Source: Streptomyces spinosus (GTDB lineage: Bacteria > Actinomycetota > Actinomycetes > Streptomycetales > Streptomycetaceae). Taken from it: a DNA stretch of 64,000 nucleotides. The first letter of the stretch is position 1; each line of letters begins with the position of its first letter. Made by a program: the position numbers and the translations under genes. The stretch lies in assembly GCF_020400655.1 (NCBI RefSeq), contig NZ_JAINRC010000017.1, positions 163,426 to 227,425 of the forward strand, read 5' to 3'. The notes under the pieces are model-generated. The model saw nothing but the letters and a program-made list of their open reading frames with translations, was not told where the DNA came from and searched no databases. Below, piece after piece: positions 1 to 7,567 of the stretch.

Positions 1-263
1 ATCTACGGGGAGGGACGGGAAGCCGTCGCCGGAACGGGCTCAGCCCCGCGCCGGCCCCGTCAGGTTCGCGCGACCCCGACCGGGCAGGACACCCCGGTGC
101 CCACGGGTCTGGGTTGCCATGTGACCCAGCTTCATGGGCTCGGCTCGGAGGTTCCGGGGCGCGCGGTTCTCGCGGCTCATGAGCGTAGGCAGGCCTCATG
201 GCTGCTTGACTCCCACCGAGCCATGAGCGTGGGGGATCGGCCGGTCGACCGGTATGAACAGGG
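1..263. other. Region without a supported gene
   Basis: I see no convincing coding region here. A 61-codon open frame starting at 97 has no ribosome binding site and no recognisable protein pattern. Two similar short segments around CATGAGCGT (near 178 and 222) are present, but no palindrome, promoter or terminator stands out. Confidence 0.5.
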
Positions 264-632
264 TCAGGCGCCCAGGTCGTGATACATGACGTGCAGTCCG
301 ACCGGACCCAGCGTCGGATGCCGGAACGCACCTGGGACGGTGCCGATGACGGTGAACCCGAGGCGCTCGTACGTTCTGACGGCGGGCGTGTTCGAGGCCG
401 CGACGGCGTTGCACTGGACGCCGGCAAAGCCACAGGTCGAGGCCCAGTTGAGCAGATACTCGCCCAGTGCTTGACCGACACCCTGGCCGCGCGCCTCGGA
501 GGCCACCATGAAGTTGCCGCTGGCGATGTGGGAACCGGGACCGGGCCGATTGGGGTACATGTTCGAGGTGCCAAGCACGCGCCGGTCCTCTACGGCCACC
601 ACGACGTGTCCCGGGGACGGGACCACCCACAT
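264..632 (-). pseudogene. GNAT N-acetyltransferase, N-terminally truncated
   Basis: The 122 residues match the C-terminal two thirds of a GNAT acetyltransferase. The acetyl-CoA-binding motif A is clear (FMVASEARGQGVGQALGEYL, residues 42-61), followed by the N-x-AVRTYERLGF helix and a GLHVMYH end typical of the family. Reading upstream of the ATG in frame continues family-like sequence (SLADSFCYDPLQTDAQAHD) for about 20 codons until a TGA at about 690. The usual N-terminal strand and helix (roughly 35 residues) are therefore missing, and the facing gene starts within that space. The enzyme may be a decayed remnant, or may start at a CTG inside the extension. Full-length relatives are about 160-170 residues. 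Confidence 0.6.
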
Positions 633-706
633 GTCGTGTGCCTGCGCATCAGTCTGGAGGGGGTCGTAACAGAAAGAGTCAGCCAGGGATCCACTTCAAT
701 GACGCC

Positions 707-1402
707 GTGACTACGACACCGATGGACGGCGCTGGGACTATCGCCGGACGGACCGCACTCAGCGAGGTCGTTGAGTATCTGCGCCGGCAGAGGCCGGTCT
801 TTCACTCCGAAGCCGACCTTCAGCACAGTTTTGCTCGGGCGCTCTGGGAGCTGGCACCGGAGGTGCACTCCAGGCTGGAGGTGCCGCAACGAGCGCCGGG
901 CAAGACCGAGTACCTGGACCTCCTGTGCCTTGGGCCCTCGACCCGCACCGCGATCGAGTTCAAGTACTTCACCCGAAGTTGGACAGGCACGGCCGGCACT
1001 CCAGCCGAGGACTACTCATTGAGGGCGCATGCCGCCACCGACCTCGCTCGCCTGTACTTCGTTCGGGACATAGCCAGGCTGGAGCGCTTCTGCCGCCGGT
1101 CCGGCCAGAACGGTCTTGCCCTCATGCTGACCAACGAGGCGTCCCTGTGGACTCCGCCCAGCCCCGGCCGCCGACGTACTCGGGATCACGACTTCAGGAT
1201 CCACCAGGGACGTGAGCTCGCCGGGACGCTGTTGTGGGCTGAGGGCGCTTATCAGCCGAACACGTGCGCGTTGCGGGGTGCGTACTCACTCGATTGGGAG
1301 CCGTACAGCGACCTGAGCGGGCCAGGCGGTGAGTTCCGCTATCTCGCCGTGTTCGTCAGCCCAGCGCCGGATGGCGCTGACGACGAGTCCGCAAGCGCGT
1401 AG
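707..1402 (+). CDS. PD-(D/E)XK nuclease-like protein of unknown role
   Basis: A protein of about 231 residues if the GTG at 707 is used; an ATG at 722 is an alternative. No named family is certain. The segment EYLDLLCLGPSTRTAIEFK has the layout of a PD-(D/E)XK nuclease core: an Asp in a beta strand, then a Glu-x-Lys (EFK) 13 residues later. An upstream Glu in an early helix (SEADLQHSFARALWELAPE) would complete the site. The C-terminal half, with SLWTPP and DFRIHQGREL, looks like a conserved accessory domain seen in uncharacterised actinobacterial proteins. Codons are less GC-rich than in the neighbours (for example TTGAGTATCTG near 771), hinting at acquisition. It could be an orphan restriction-type or repair nuclease. 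Confidence 0.55.
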   Translation: MTTTPMDGAGTIAGRTALSEVVEYLRRQRPVFHSEADLQHSFARALWELAPEVHSRLEVPQRAPGKTEYLDLLCLGPSTRTAIEFKYFTRSWTGTAGTPAEDYSLRAHAATDLARLYFVRDIARLERFCRRSGQNGLALMLTNEASLWTPPSPGRRRTRDHDFRIHQGRELAGTLLWAEGAYQPNTCALRGAYSLDWEPYSDLSGPGGEFRYLAVFVSPAPDGADDESASA

Positions 1403-1515
1403 CTCAGTGCACAGCGGCGCCGGATTACCCGGGCGGTGCCGGAAACCGGCCGTGCCGCCGTACTGAGTGGCGGGTCGACACCACGGCCGGTCGGGCCGGG
1501 CTCAGGCTCGGCCGG

Positions 1516-2229
1516 CTACTTCTCCGTGACTTCAGGCGCGGGAGCGATCCCCGTCGGGCACGAGGCGCCCCAATTCGTGTCGAACGGGTCACTCAGCTTG
1601 ACCCCCGTTCCGCCCAGGCCGCAGTAGCCCGCCGGGTTCTTGTCGAGATATTGCTGGTGGTACCCCTCGGCCGGGTAGAAGGCGCGGCCCTGTGCCGGGA
1701 GGATCTCCGTGGTGATCGTGCCGTAGCCGGAGGAGGTCAGGACCTTCTGGTAGGCCTCGCGGGAGGCCTGTGCCGTGGCCGCCTGCTCCGGGGTGTGGGT
1801 GTAGATCGCCGAGCGGTACTGGGTGCCCACGTCATTGCCCTGACGGAAGCCCTGCGTCGGGTCGTGGGACTCCCAGAAGGTCTTGAGCAGGCGCTCGTAC
1901 GAGATCTGCCGGGGGTCGTAGACCACGCGGACGGCCTCCGTGTGGCCGGTCAGGCCCGAGCAGACCTCCTCGTACGTCGGGTACTCGGTGTAGCCGCCCT
2001 GGTAGCCGACCAGAGTGGTGTGCACACCCGCCGGGAGCTGCCAGAACTTGCGCTCCGCGCCCCAGAAGCAGCCCAGGGCGAAGTCGGCGACCTCCAGGCC
2101 CTGCGGGTACGGGCCGAGGAGCGGGGTGCCGAGGACGGTGTGCCGGTCGGGGACCGTGTAGGGGAGTGCTAGGCGGCCCTTGAGCGCCTGCTCGGGGGTG
2201 GGCAGCCGGGGGGTGCGGCCGAAGAGCAT
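1516..2229 (-). CDS. msrA: Peptide-methionine (S)-S-oxide reductase MsrA
   Basis: Reduces methionine S-sulfoxide in proteins and as free amino acid, using thioredoxin or mycoredoxin for recycling. The 237-residue protein has the catalytic GCFWGAERKFW motif with Cys54, then GYQGG, TGHTEAVRVVYDP and the conserved QYRSAIY, which define the MsrA fold. A recycling cysteine is in the C-terminal YCGLGGTGV segment. The start is the ATG at 2229 because GGGAG precedes it closely; a longer frame from 2289 has no such signal and is low-complexity. The N-terminal 45 residues are the extension common in Streptomyces MsrA. It is a single-gene unit. Confidence 0.95.
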   Translation of the reverse strand: MLFGRTPRLPTPEQALKGRLALPYTVPDRHTVLGTPLLGPYPQGLEVADFALGCFWGAERKFWQLPAGVHTTLVGYQGGYTEYPTYEEVCSGLTGHTEAVRVVYDPRQISYERLLKTFWESHDPTQGFRQGNDVGTQYRSAIYTHTPEQAATAQASREAYQKVLTSSGYGTITTEILPAQGRAFYPAEGYHQQYLDKNPAGYCGLGGTGVKLSDPFDTNWGASCPTGIAPAPEVTEK

Positions 2230-2317
2230 GGGGTCTCCCTGTCGGTCGGGGACGGGGTGCCGGCGGCCTCGCCGGCCGGCACCGTTCACAACGTCCCGAG
2301 GATCTTCCGCATTCCGG

Positions 2318-3118
2318 TCAGGCGGGCGCCGCCGCGGTCTCCCGTACCGCCCGCACCACGGTGTCGCGGACCCGGCAGTAGTGCCCGGCCATGTCGCCCC
2401 GGTAGCGCCACGGCAGCGCGTTCACATGGCCGTCCACCAGCTTGAACTGCTCCAGCGCCGCCTCGTTGCGGTCCTGGAGGTGCAGGTAGAACGCCAGTAG
2501 GTGCCGCAGCTCCGGCAGCCGCGGGTGGGAGGGGTCCGCCGCCGCGGCGTCCTGGAGCGCCGCCTCGACCCGGGCCAGCATCTCCGGCGTGTTGTCGGCC
2601 GCGGTGTCCTCCGAGTCGTCGTGCTCGAAGTGCGCGATGAGCGGCAGCGCCGTCAGCAGGCTGCCCAAGGGCGCGCCGGCGGCGGCTCGTTCGGCGAAGT
2701 CGAAGGCCAGCCGCTCGGAGCCGCGCCACTTCGCGCACCAGTACTGGAGCGCCGAGAAGTGGGCCTCGTAGTGGTGCGGGGCGCGGGCGGAGATCTCCGC
2801 CCACAGCTTGTCCATCTCGGCGTTCGGATAGCCGAGGCCCAGCGCCACCCATATCTCCGCGATGTACGGCGTCGGGTCGTCCGGGTTCAGTGCCGCCGCC
2901 CGGGTGATCTCCGCACGTGCGGAGACCAGCGTGCGGTGGAAGCCCTCGGCCTGCTCCCGGGTCGTGTACCGGGCCGTCTTCGCACCGCGCAGCTTCCACG
3001 CGAGGATCACCGTGCTGCGCGCCCGGACGACGGCGGCGTCGGGGTCGTCGCGCCGCTCGGCCTCCCAGTCCAGCAGCCACCCGTCCTCCTCGGCCGCGTG
3101 GTCCGCCAGCAGGTACAC
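2318..3118 (-). CDS. Conserved protein, paralogue of the next gene
   Basis: I do not recognise a named function. The 266-residue protein is soluble and helix-rich, with Pro-hinged segments resembling a degenerate tetratricopeptide solenoid. It aligns with the C-terminal two thirds of the protein encoded at 3240-4358: both have PTPYIAEIWVALGL or PVPYVTELSIARGL, then RAPHH, YWCxKW and GSLLxALPL. The GTG at 3118 is used, but sequence in frame upstream (CGRAYGPDWERRSALV) looks coding, so the real start may be a rare CTG or ATC between 3169 and 3184. It lacks the paralogue's N-terminal membrane segment. Confidence 0.65.
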   Translation of the reverse strand: MYLLADHAAEEDGWLLDWEAERRDDPDAAVVRARSTVILAWKLRGAKTARYTTREQAEGFHRTLVSARAEITRAAALNPDDPTPYIAEIWVALGLGYPNAEMDKLWAEISARAPHHYEAHFSALQYWCAKWRGSERLAFDFAERAAAGAPLGSLLTALPLIAHFEHDDSEDTAADNTPEMLARVEAALQDAAAADPSHPRLPELRHLLAFYLHLQDRNEAALEQFKLVDGHVNALPWRYRGDMAGHYCRVRDTVVRAVRETAAAPA

Positions 3119-3239
3119 GAGTGCCGACCGGCGCTCCCAGTCCGGGCCGTATGCCCTACCGCAGGTCAGAAGGGCAATGCGGATATGGGGGAGGGGAGGG
3201 GTGGCCCTCCCGGGAGGGGGCCCGGGGGGCCGGGTGGCG

Positions 3240-4358
3240 TCAGCCCGGGAGGCCGGCCGGGCTGCCGCCGTTGGCCTCGTAACCGGCCACCGCCAGCGCG
3301 CGGTGCAGGGCGAACTCGGCGGCCGGATCGGCGGACAGGATCCACGGCAGCGCGCCGACGTGACCGTCGATGTGTATCAGCTGCTGCATGGCCTCCGCCC
3401 AGCGTTCGGCGCGGACCAGGAAGAACAGCAGCAGGTGCCGGACGTGCGGCAGCGTGGGGTCCTCGGGGTCGGCCGCGTGCACCGCGTGCAGCGCGCCGTG
3501 GATCGCCTTGGTGACGACCTCGCTCTGGTAGAAGCTCGCGACCAGGTTCACCTCCGGCAGGTGCTCGAACACCGCGAACAGCGGCAGCGCGGCGAGCAGC
3601 GAACCCTCCGGCGCGCGGGCCGCGGCGGCCTCCGCGAAGGAGTACGCCTGCTCGCGCGAGCCGTGCCACTTCTCGCACCAGTAGTGCAACGCGGCCAGAT
3701 ACGCGCCCATGTGGTGCGGGGCGCGGTCGAGGATCTTCAGCCACAGCTGGTCGAACTCGGCGTGCTGATAGGACAGTCCGCGCGCGATGGAAAGCTCCGT
3801 CACGTAGGGCACCGGGTCACCGGGCGCCAGCAGGGCCGCCTGCGCACAGGCGTCCCGGGCCTCCTCCATGATGATCCGGAACTCGTCCGTGCCCGGCGTC
3901 GACGTCCGCCAGGCCTGCTGCACCAGGAACTCCGCGTGGACGGCGGCGCCGCCCGCGTCCTTGGGCTGCTCGGCCCGCCAGACCCGGAGCCACTGGCCGC
4001 CCGGCGTCTCGTGGACCCCGCCGGGCCGCTGCTGCAGCTCCAGCGCGGCGGCACCGGCGAAGGCCTGCACCCGCTGCCAGCGCCGCTCGCCCTCGGACTC
4101 GGTGCCGGCCAGCAGCTGGGCGGCGGCCCGGTAGTCCTGCGTGCGCTGCACCAGCTCCAGGACCTGGAGCAGGTCCTCGTCCGGGCCGGGCAGGCGTACG
4201 TCCAGCTCCTCCTGGCGCAGGAAGCCGTAGTCCGCGGGGTCGGCGGCGTCCGGGTGTCCCGGGGGGACCTGTTCGATCACCCCGCGCCTGCGCCGTACGA
4301 CAGGGAGCAGCACGAAGCCCAGCAGGAGCAGCGCCATCAGCAGCCAGAGAATCGACAT
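3240..4358 (-). CDS. Membrane-anchored conserved protein with TPR-like helices
   Basis: A 372-residue protein with an N-terminal hydrophobic anchor (residues 2-20, LWLLMALLLLGFVLLPVV) followed by Arg-rich RRRRG, so the bulk lies in the cytoplasm. The rest is an alpha-helical repeat array with the same signature blocks as the gene downstream (RAPHH, HYWCEKWHGS, GSLLAALPL, DGHVGALPW). The two are therefore a tandem duplication with divergence at the N-terminus, about 120 bases apart. No catalytic motif is visible. A scaffolding role in a membrane complex is a guess. Confidence 0.7.
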   Translation of the reverse strand: MSILWLLMALLLLGFVLLPVVRRRRGVIEQVPPGHPDAADPADYGFLRQEELDVRLPGPDEDLLQVLELVQRTQDYRAAAQLLAGTESEGERRWQRVQAFAGAAALELQQRPGGVHETPGGQWLRVWRAEQPKDAGGAAVHAEFLVQQAWRTSTPGTDEFRIIMEEARDACAQAALLAPGDPVPYVTELSIARGLSYQHAEFDQLWLKILDRAPHHMGAYLAALHYWCEKWHGSREQAYSFAEAAAARAPEGSLLAALPLFAVFEHLPEVNLVASFYQSEVVTKAIHGALHAVHAADPEDPTLPHVRHLLLFFLVRAERWAEAMQQLIHIDGHVGALPWILSADPAAEFALHRALAVAGYEANGGSPAGLPG

Positions 4359-4493
4359 GCCTCAAGCGAACCAGACGCCGCCGACAATTGGCGAACCCCG
4401 CCGCCGGGCTGTGGACAACTCCGGGCGAGGACATGACAGCGGGGCGCCTGGGAGGCGCTCACGAGACGCCGTGAGCCGCATGAGACGCACGAG

Positions 4494-4628
4494 GCCCTTG
4501 ATCCATGAGACACATGAGGCGCACGAGGCCCTGATCCATGAGACACATGAGGCGCACGAGGCCCTGATCCATAAGCGCATGAGGCGCACGAGACCCTTGA
4601 GGTGCATGAGGCCCATGAGGCTGACGAG
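4494..4628. repeat. 33-bp minisatellite in an intergenic gap
   Basis: Tandem copies of a roughly 33-base unit begin GCCCTGATCCATGAG and end GGCGCACGAG. Copy 1 is 4494-4527 (34 bases, one extra T), copy 2 is 4528-4560 (33 bases) and copy 3 is 4561-4592 (altered). A decayed fourth copy runs to 4628, and a partial unit precedes the array near 4475. Copies 1 and 2 differ only by the extra T. The gap from 4359 to 4754 has no gene; open frames crossing the array on either strand have Arg/Ser/Cys-rich composition unlike real proteins. Confidence 0.85.
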
Positions 4629-4754
4629 GCCGTCGGCTCGCCGCGTGCCGCCGGGAACCGCCGGGCCGCCCGTGTATGACGGCCGGATGGCGCGGCACGG
4701 CGAGAGCTCATGGCGGCCGTCACCATCCCGCCGGGCGCATTACGCTCGGTGCAC

Positions 4755-5912
4755 ATGAGCGACAGGCACATCAGTCAGCACTTCGAGACCCTCGCGATCC
4801 ACGCGGGCAACACCGCGGATCCCCTCACCGGCGCGGTCGTCCCGCCGATCTACCAGGTCTCGACCTACAAGCAGGACGGCGTCGGCGGGCTGCGCGGCGG
4901 CTACGAGTACAGCCGCAGCGCCAACCCGACCCGGACCGCCCTGGAGGAGAACCTCGCCGCGCTGGAGGGCGGCCGCCGCGGCCTCGCCTTCGCGTCCGGC
5001 CTGGCGGCCGAGGACACCCTGCTGCGTACGCTGCTCACCCCCGGCGACCACGTGGTGATCCCGAACGACGCCTACGGCGGCACCTTCCGGCTCTTCGCCA
5101 AGGTCGCCACCCGCTGGGGGGTGGAGTGGTCGGTCGCCGACACCAGCGACCCGGCCGCCGTGCGGGCCGCGATCACCCCGAAGACCAAGGCCGTCTGGGT
5201 GGAGACCCCCTCCAACCCGCTGCTCGGCATCACCGACATCGCCGCCGTCGCCCAGGTCGCCCACGACGCGGGCGCGAAGCTCGTCGTCGACAACACCTTC
5301 GCCACGCCCTACCTCCAGCAGCCGCTGGCGCTCGGCGCGGATGTCGTCGTGCACTCCCTGACCAAGTACATGGGCGGCCACTCCGACGTGGTCGGCGGCG
5401 CGCTGATCGTCTCCGACCCGGGGCTCGGCGAGGAACTGGCCTACCACCAGAACGCGATGGGCGCCGTCGCCGGCCCCTTCGACTCCTGGCTGGTGCTGCG
5501 CGGCACCAAGACCCTCGCGGTGCGCATGGACCGGCACAGCGAGAACGCCACGAAGATCGCCGACATGCTGTCCCGGCACGCGCGCGTGACGAGCGTGCTC
5601 TACCCGGGGCTGCCCGAGCACCCCGGCCACGAGGTCGCCGCCAAGCAGATGAAGGCGTTCGGCGGCATGGTGTCGTTCCGGGTCGAGGGCGGCGAGCAGG
5701 CCGCGGTCGACGTATGCAACCGCGCCCAGGTGTTCACCCTCGGCGAGTCCCTCGGCGGTGTCGAGTCCCTCATCGAGCACCCCGGCCGGATGACGCACGC
5801 CTCCGCCGCCGGTTCCGCGCTGGAGGTCCCGGCCGACCTGGTGCGCCTGTCGGTCGGCATCGAGAACGTCGACGACCTGCTGGAGGACCTGCGGCAGGCC
5901 CTCGGCAAGTAG
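4755..5912 (+). CDS. metB: Cystathionine gamma-synthase/lyase (PLP enzyme)
   Basis: A 385-residue trans-sulfuration enzyme of the Cys/Met-metabolism PLP family. As gamma-synthase it joins an acylated homoserine to cysteine to give cystathionine. Diagnostic blocks are YEYSRSANPTR, the phosphate-binding SGLAAEDTLL, VDNTFATPYLQQP and the PLP lysine in HSLTKYMGGHSD (Lys204). The C-terminal GESLGGVESLIEHP is typical of the MetB/MetC group. The ATG at 4755 fits the family start; there is no Shine-Dalgarno, and TACGCT at 4741-4746 could be a -10 for a nearly leaderless message. Gamma-lyase activity cannot be excluded by sequence. Confidence 0.9.
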   Translation: MSDRHISQHFETLAIHAGNTADPLTGAVVPPIYQVSTYKQDGVGGLRGGYEYSRSANPTRTALEENLAALEGGRRGLAFASGLAAEDTLLRTLLTPGDHVVIPNDAYGGTFRLFAKVATRWGVEWSVADTSDPAAVRAAITPKTKAVWVETPSNPLLGITDIAAVAQVAHDAGAKLVVDNTFATPYLQQPLALGADVVVHSLTKYMGGHSDVVGGALIVSDPGLGEELAYHQNAMGAVAGPFDSWLVLRGTKTLAVRMDRHSENATKIADMLSRHARVTSVLYPGLPEHPGHEVAAKQMKAFGGMVSFRVEGGEQAAVDVCNRAQVFTLGESLGGVESLIEHPGRMTHASAAGSALEVPADLVRLSVGIENVDDLLEDLRQALGK

Positions 5913-5918
5913 CGGCGG

Positions 5919-6167
5919 TCACCAGCCGGTCAGCGGTGGGGTCGTCTGCGAGGGCGGCTCCACCCAGGGGCGGGCGTCGGCCGCCCACACCGCGAACGCG
6001 ACGGCCGCGACGCAGGCCAGCAGCCACAGGACCCGGCGGACGAGCCGCCGCTGCCGCAGCAGACGTTCCCCACGGCGCACCGCGTCCGCGTGCAGCTCCG
6101 GCGGCACCGGAGCCCCGCCCCGCTCCATGATCCGCCGCACGGCGGCTTCCCGTTCGCCCCGTCTCAC
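5919..6167 (-). CDS. Small single-pass membrane protein next to sigma-like gene
   Basis: An 82-residue protein: a charged N-terminal half (RRGEREAAVRRIMERGG, then an Arg-rich stretch LLRQRRLVRR) followed by one membrane helix (VLWLLACVAAVAFAVWAA) and a short outside tail. The GTG at 6167 has GGGAGG about four bases upstream, a better start than the GTG at 6206. It follows the sigma-like gene by about 95 bases on the same strand. The topology resembles small membrane partners of sigma factors, but no zinc-type anti-sigma motif (HxxxCxxC) is present. Confidence 0.6.
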   Translation of the reverse strand: MRRGEREAAVRRIMERGGAPVPPELHADAVRRGERLLRQRRLVRRVLWLLACVAAVAFAVWAADARPWVEPPSQTTPPLTGW

Positions 6168-6261
6168 CGCGGCCTCCCGCCGCCGGACCGGCGTGCGCGC
6201 GGGCACGGGCCTTGGCGGCGGCCGTGCGGGGGGACGCGGCGTACGAGGTCGCCGGCGCGGC

Positions 6262-6765
6262 TCACGACGGTGCCGCCCCGGTGTCCGCCGCGCGGGGCGC
6301 GACCGGGCGGGCGGGGTGCAGTACGTCGGCCGTCGCGCGGTCGCAGATGGTGTGGACGCGTTCCGCGGGCAGGCCGAGCAGGGCCGCCGTCTGCTCCTCG
6401 GCCACGCCCTCGTAGAACCGCAGGACCAGGACCAGCCGCTCGCGCGGCGCGAGCGCGGCCAGCGGGCTGCGCGGATCGGGCCGGGCGCGGCCGAAGGCCC
6501 CGTACCGGTGCCAGGTGGTGCGCGCGAAGCGGGTGGCGAGGTACTGGCGGGCGCAGTCGTACGGGTCCTCGCCGCGCAGCCGGTCCCAGCGGGCGTAGGT
6601 GTGGGCGAGCGCGAGCGTCAGCAGACGCCGCGCGCGCGGGTTGGCGTCCGGCGCCTCGGCGGTGAGCAGCATGGCGGCGTGCAGCAGGCGCCCGGCCGCA
6701 CCCGCGACGAACGCCTCGAACTCCCGGGCCCGGCGGGCATCACGGGCCACTTGCCGATCCCCCAC
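6262..6765 (-). CDS. Short ECF-like RNA polymerase sigma factor
   Basis: A 167-residue protein resembling SigE-family ECF sigma factors of streptomycetes. The N-terminal block (ARREFEAFV type, then LLHAAMLLT) corresponds to region 2.1 and is followed by the helix with HTYARWDRLR. The region-4 helix-turn-helix is LAALAPRERLVLVLRFYEGV followed by EEQTAALLGLPAERV. The central DNA-melting part of region 2 is weak, so promoter opening is uncertain. The start is the GTG at 6765, preceded by GGGGGAGG at ideal distance; the longer frame from 6867 is not used. The downstream small membrane protein may be its partner. Confidence 0.7.
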   Translation of the reverse strand: MGDRQVARDARRAREFEAFVAGAAGRLLHAAMLLTAEAPDANPRARRLLTLALAHTYARWDRLRGEDPYDCARQYLATRFARTTWHRYGAFGRARPDPRSPLAALAPRERLVLVLRFYEGVAEEQTAALLGLPAERVHTICDRATADVLHPARPVAPRAADTGAAPS

Positions 6766-6898
6766 CGCGCCTCCCCCCGAGTTCTCCCTCCGGCCCGCCG
6801 GAGCCGGTCCGGACGAATCCCTCTGCGGACCCGGTCTCATATCAGGCCAGTGACGGGCCGGGGTCAAGACCTCGGAACCCGCGCCGTGCGGCGCGCGG

Positions 6899-7423
6899 TC
6901 AGGAGGCCGGGGGCTGCTCCGCCGCCGGTACGCCCTGCACGGTCATCCGCGCGGAGAGCGCGTGGTTGAAGCGGGTGAGCAGCGTGCAGAACTGTTCGCG
7001 CTCCTCCGGCGCCCAGTCGTGTGTCAGCTCCGCCATGAGCTGACGCCGGGACGAGCGCACCTCCTCCAGCCGCGCGGCGCCGCGCGGCGACAGCTGGAGC
7101 ACCACCGCGCGCCCGTCCTCCGGGTGCGAGGTGCGCTTGACGAGCCCGGTGTCGACGAGGGGCGCCACCTGCCGGGTGACCGTGGAGGAGTCGATGCCCA
7201 TGCTGGCGGCGAGCGCCTTGACGCCCATCGGGCCCTCGTTGTCGAGCCGGTTGAGCAGCAGGTACGCGGCACGGTCCATGGAGTTGCGCACCTGGCCGAC
7301 GCCGCCGAGCCGCGTCTGTTCGGCACGGCGGGCGAACACCGCCACCTCGTGCTGGAGGGTGTCGAGGAGACCGGTGTCACCGACGGTCGTCATGTCCATC
7401 GACATTTCAGGTGTTGTGGGCAT
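6899..7423 (-). CDS. MarR-family transcriptional regulator
   Basis: A 174-residue MarR repressor/activator. The winged helix covers about residues 50-115: LLNRLDNEGPMGVKALAASM, the recognition helix DSSTVTRQVAPLVDTGLV, and the wing KRTSHPEDGRAVVLQLSP. Helices on both sides form the dimer interface. It is transcribed away from the ilvA gene and no obvious partner is adjacent on its own strand. It could respond to small phenolic or antibiotic ligands, as is common in the family, but no ligand can be named. Confidence 0.9.
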   Translation of the reverse strand: MPTTPEMSMDMTTVGDTGLLDTLQHEVAVFARRAEQTRLGGVGQVRNSMDRAAYLLLNRLDNEGPMGVKALAASMGIDSSTVTRQVAPLVDTGLVKRTSHPEDGRAVVLQLSPRGAARLEEVRSSRRQLMAELTHDWAPEEREQFCTLLTRFNHALSARMTVQGVPAAEQPPAS

Positions 7424-7567
7424 GGCCGGAGGCTCGCTTCATGAAGGACTGCTGGGTTGGGGGACAGGGTACGCGGCCCGGCGCCGAGCCGTACCGGCGC
7501 TGCACGAACCGGTCTCGCTGCTTGGTCACACCAGTCGTGCGCGAACGTGAACTGCGATGCTGGAGTC

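Noticed and set aside
97..282. 61-codon open frame at the left edge
   Set aside because: It has no binding site and no recognisable protein pattern.
4337..4771. Open frame crossing the minisatellite on the minus strand
   Set aside because: Cys/Ser/Arg repeats arise from the DNA repeat; no start signal and no domain, so it is not reported as a gene.
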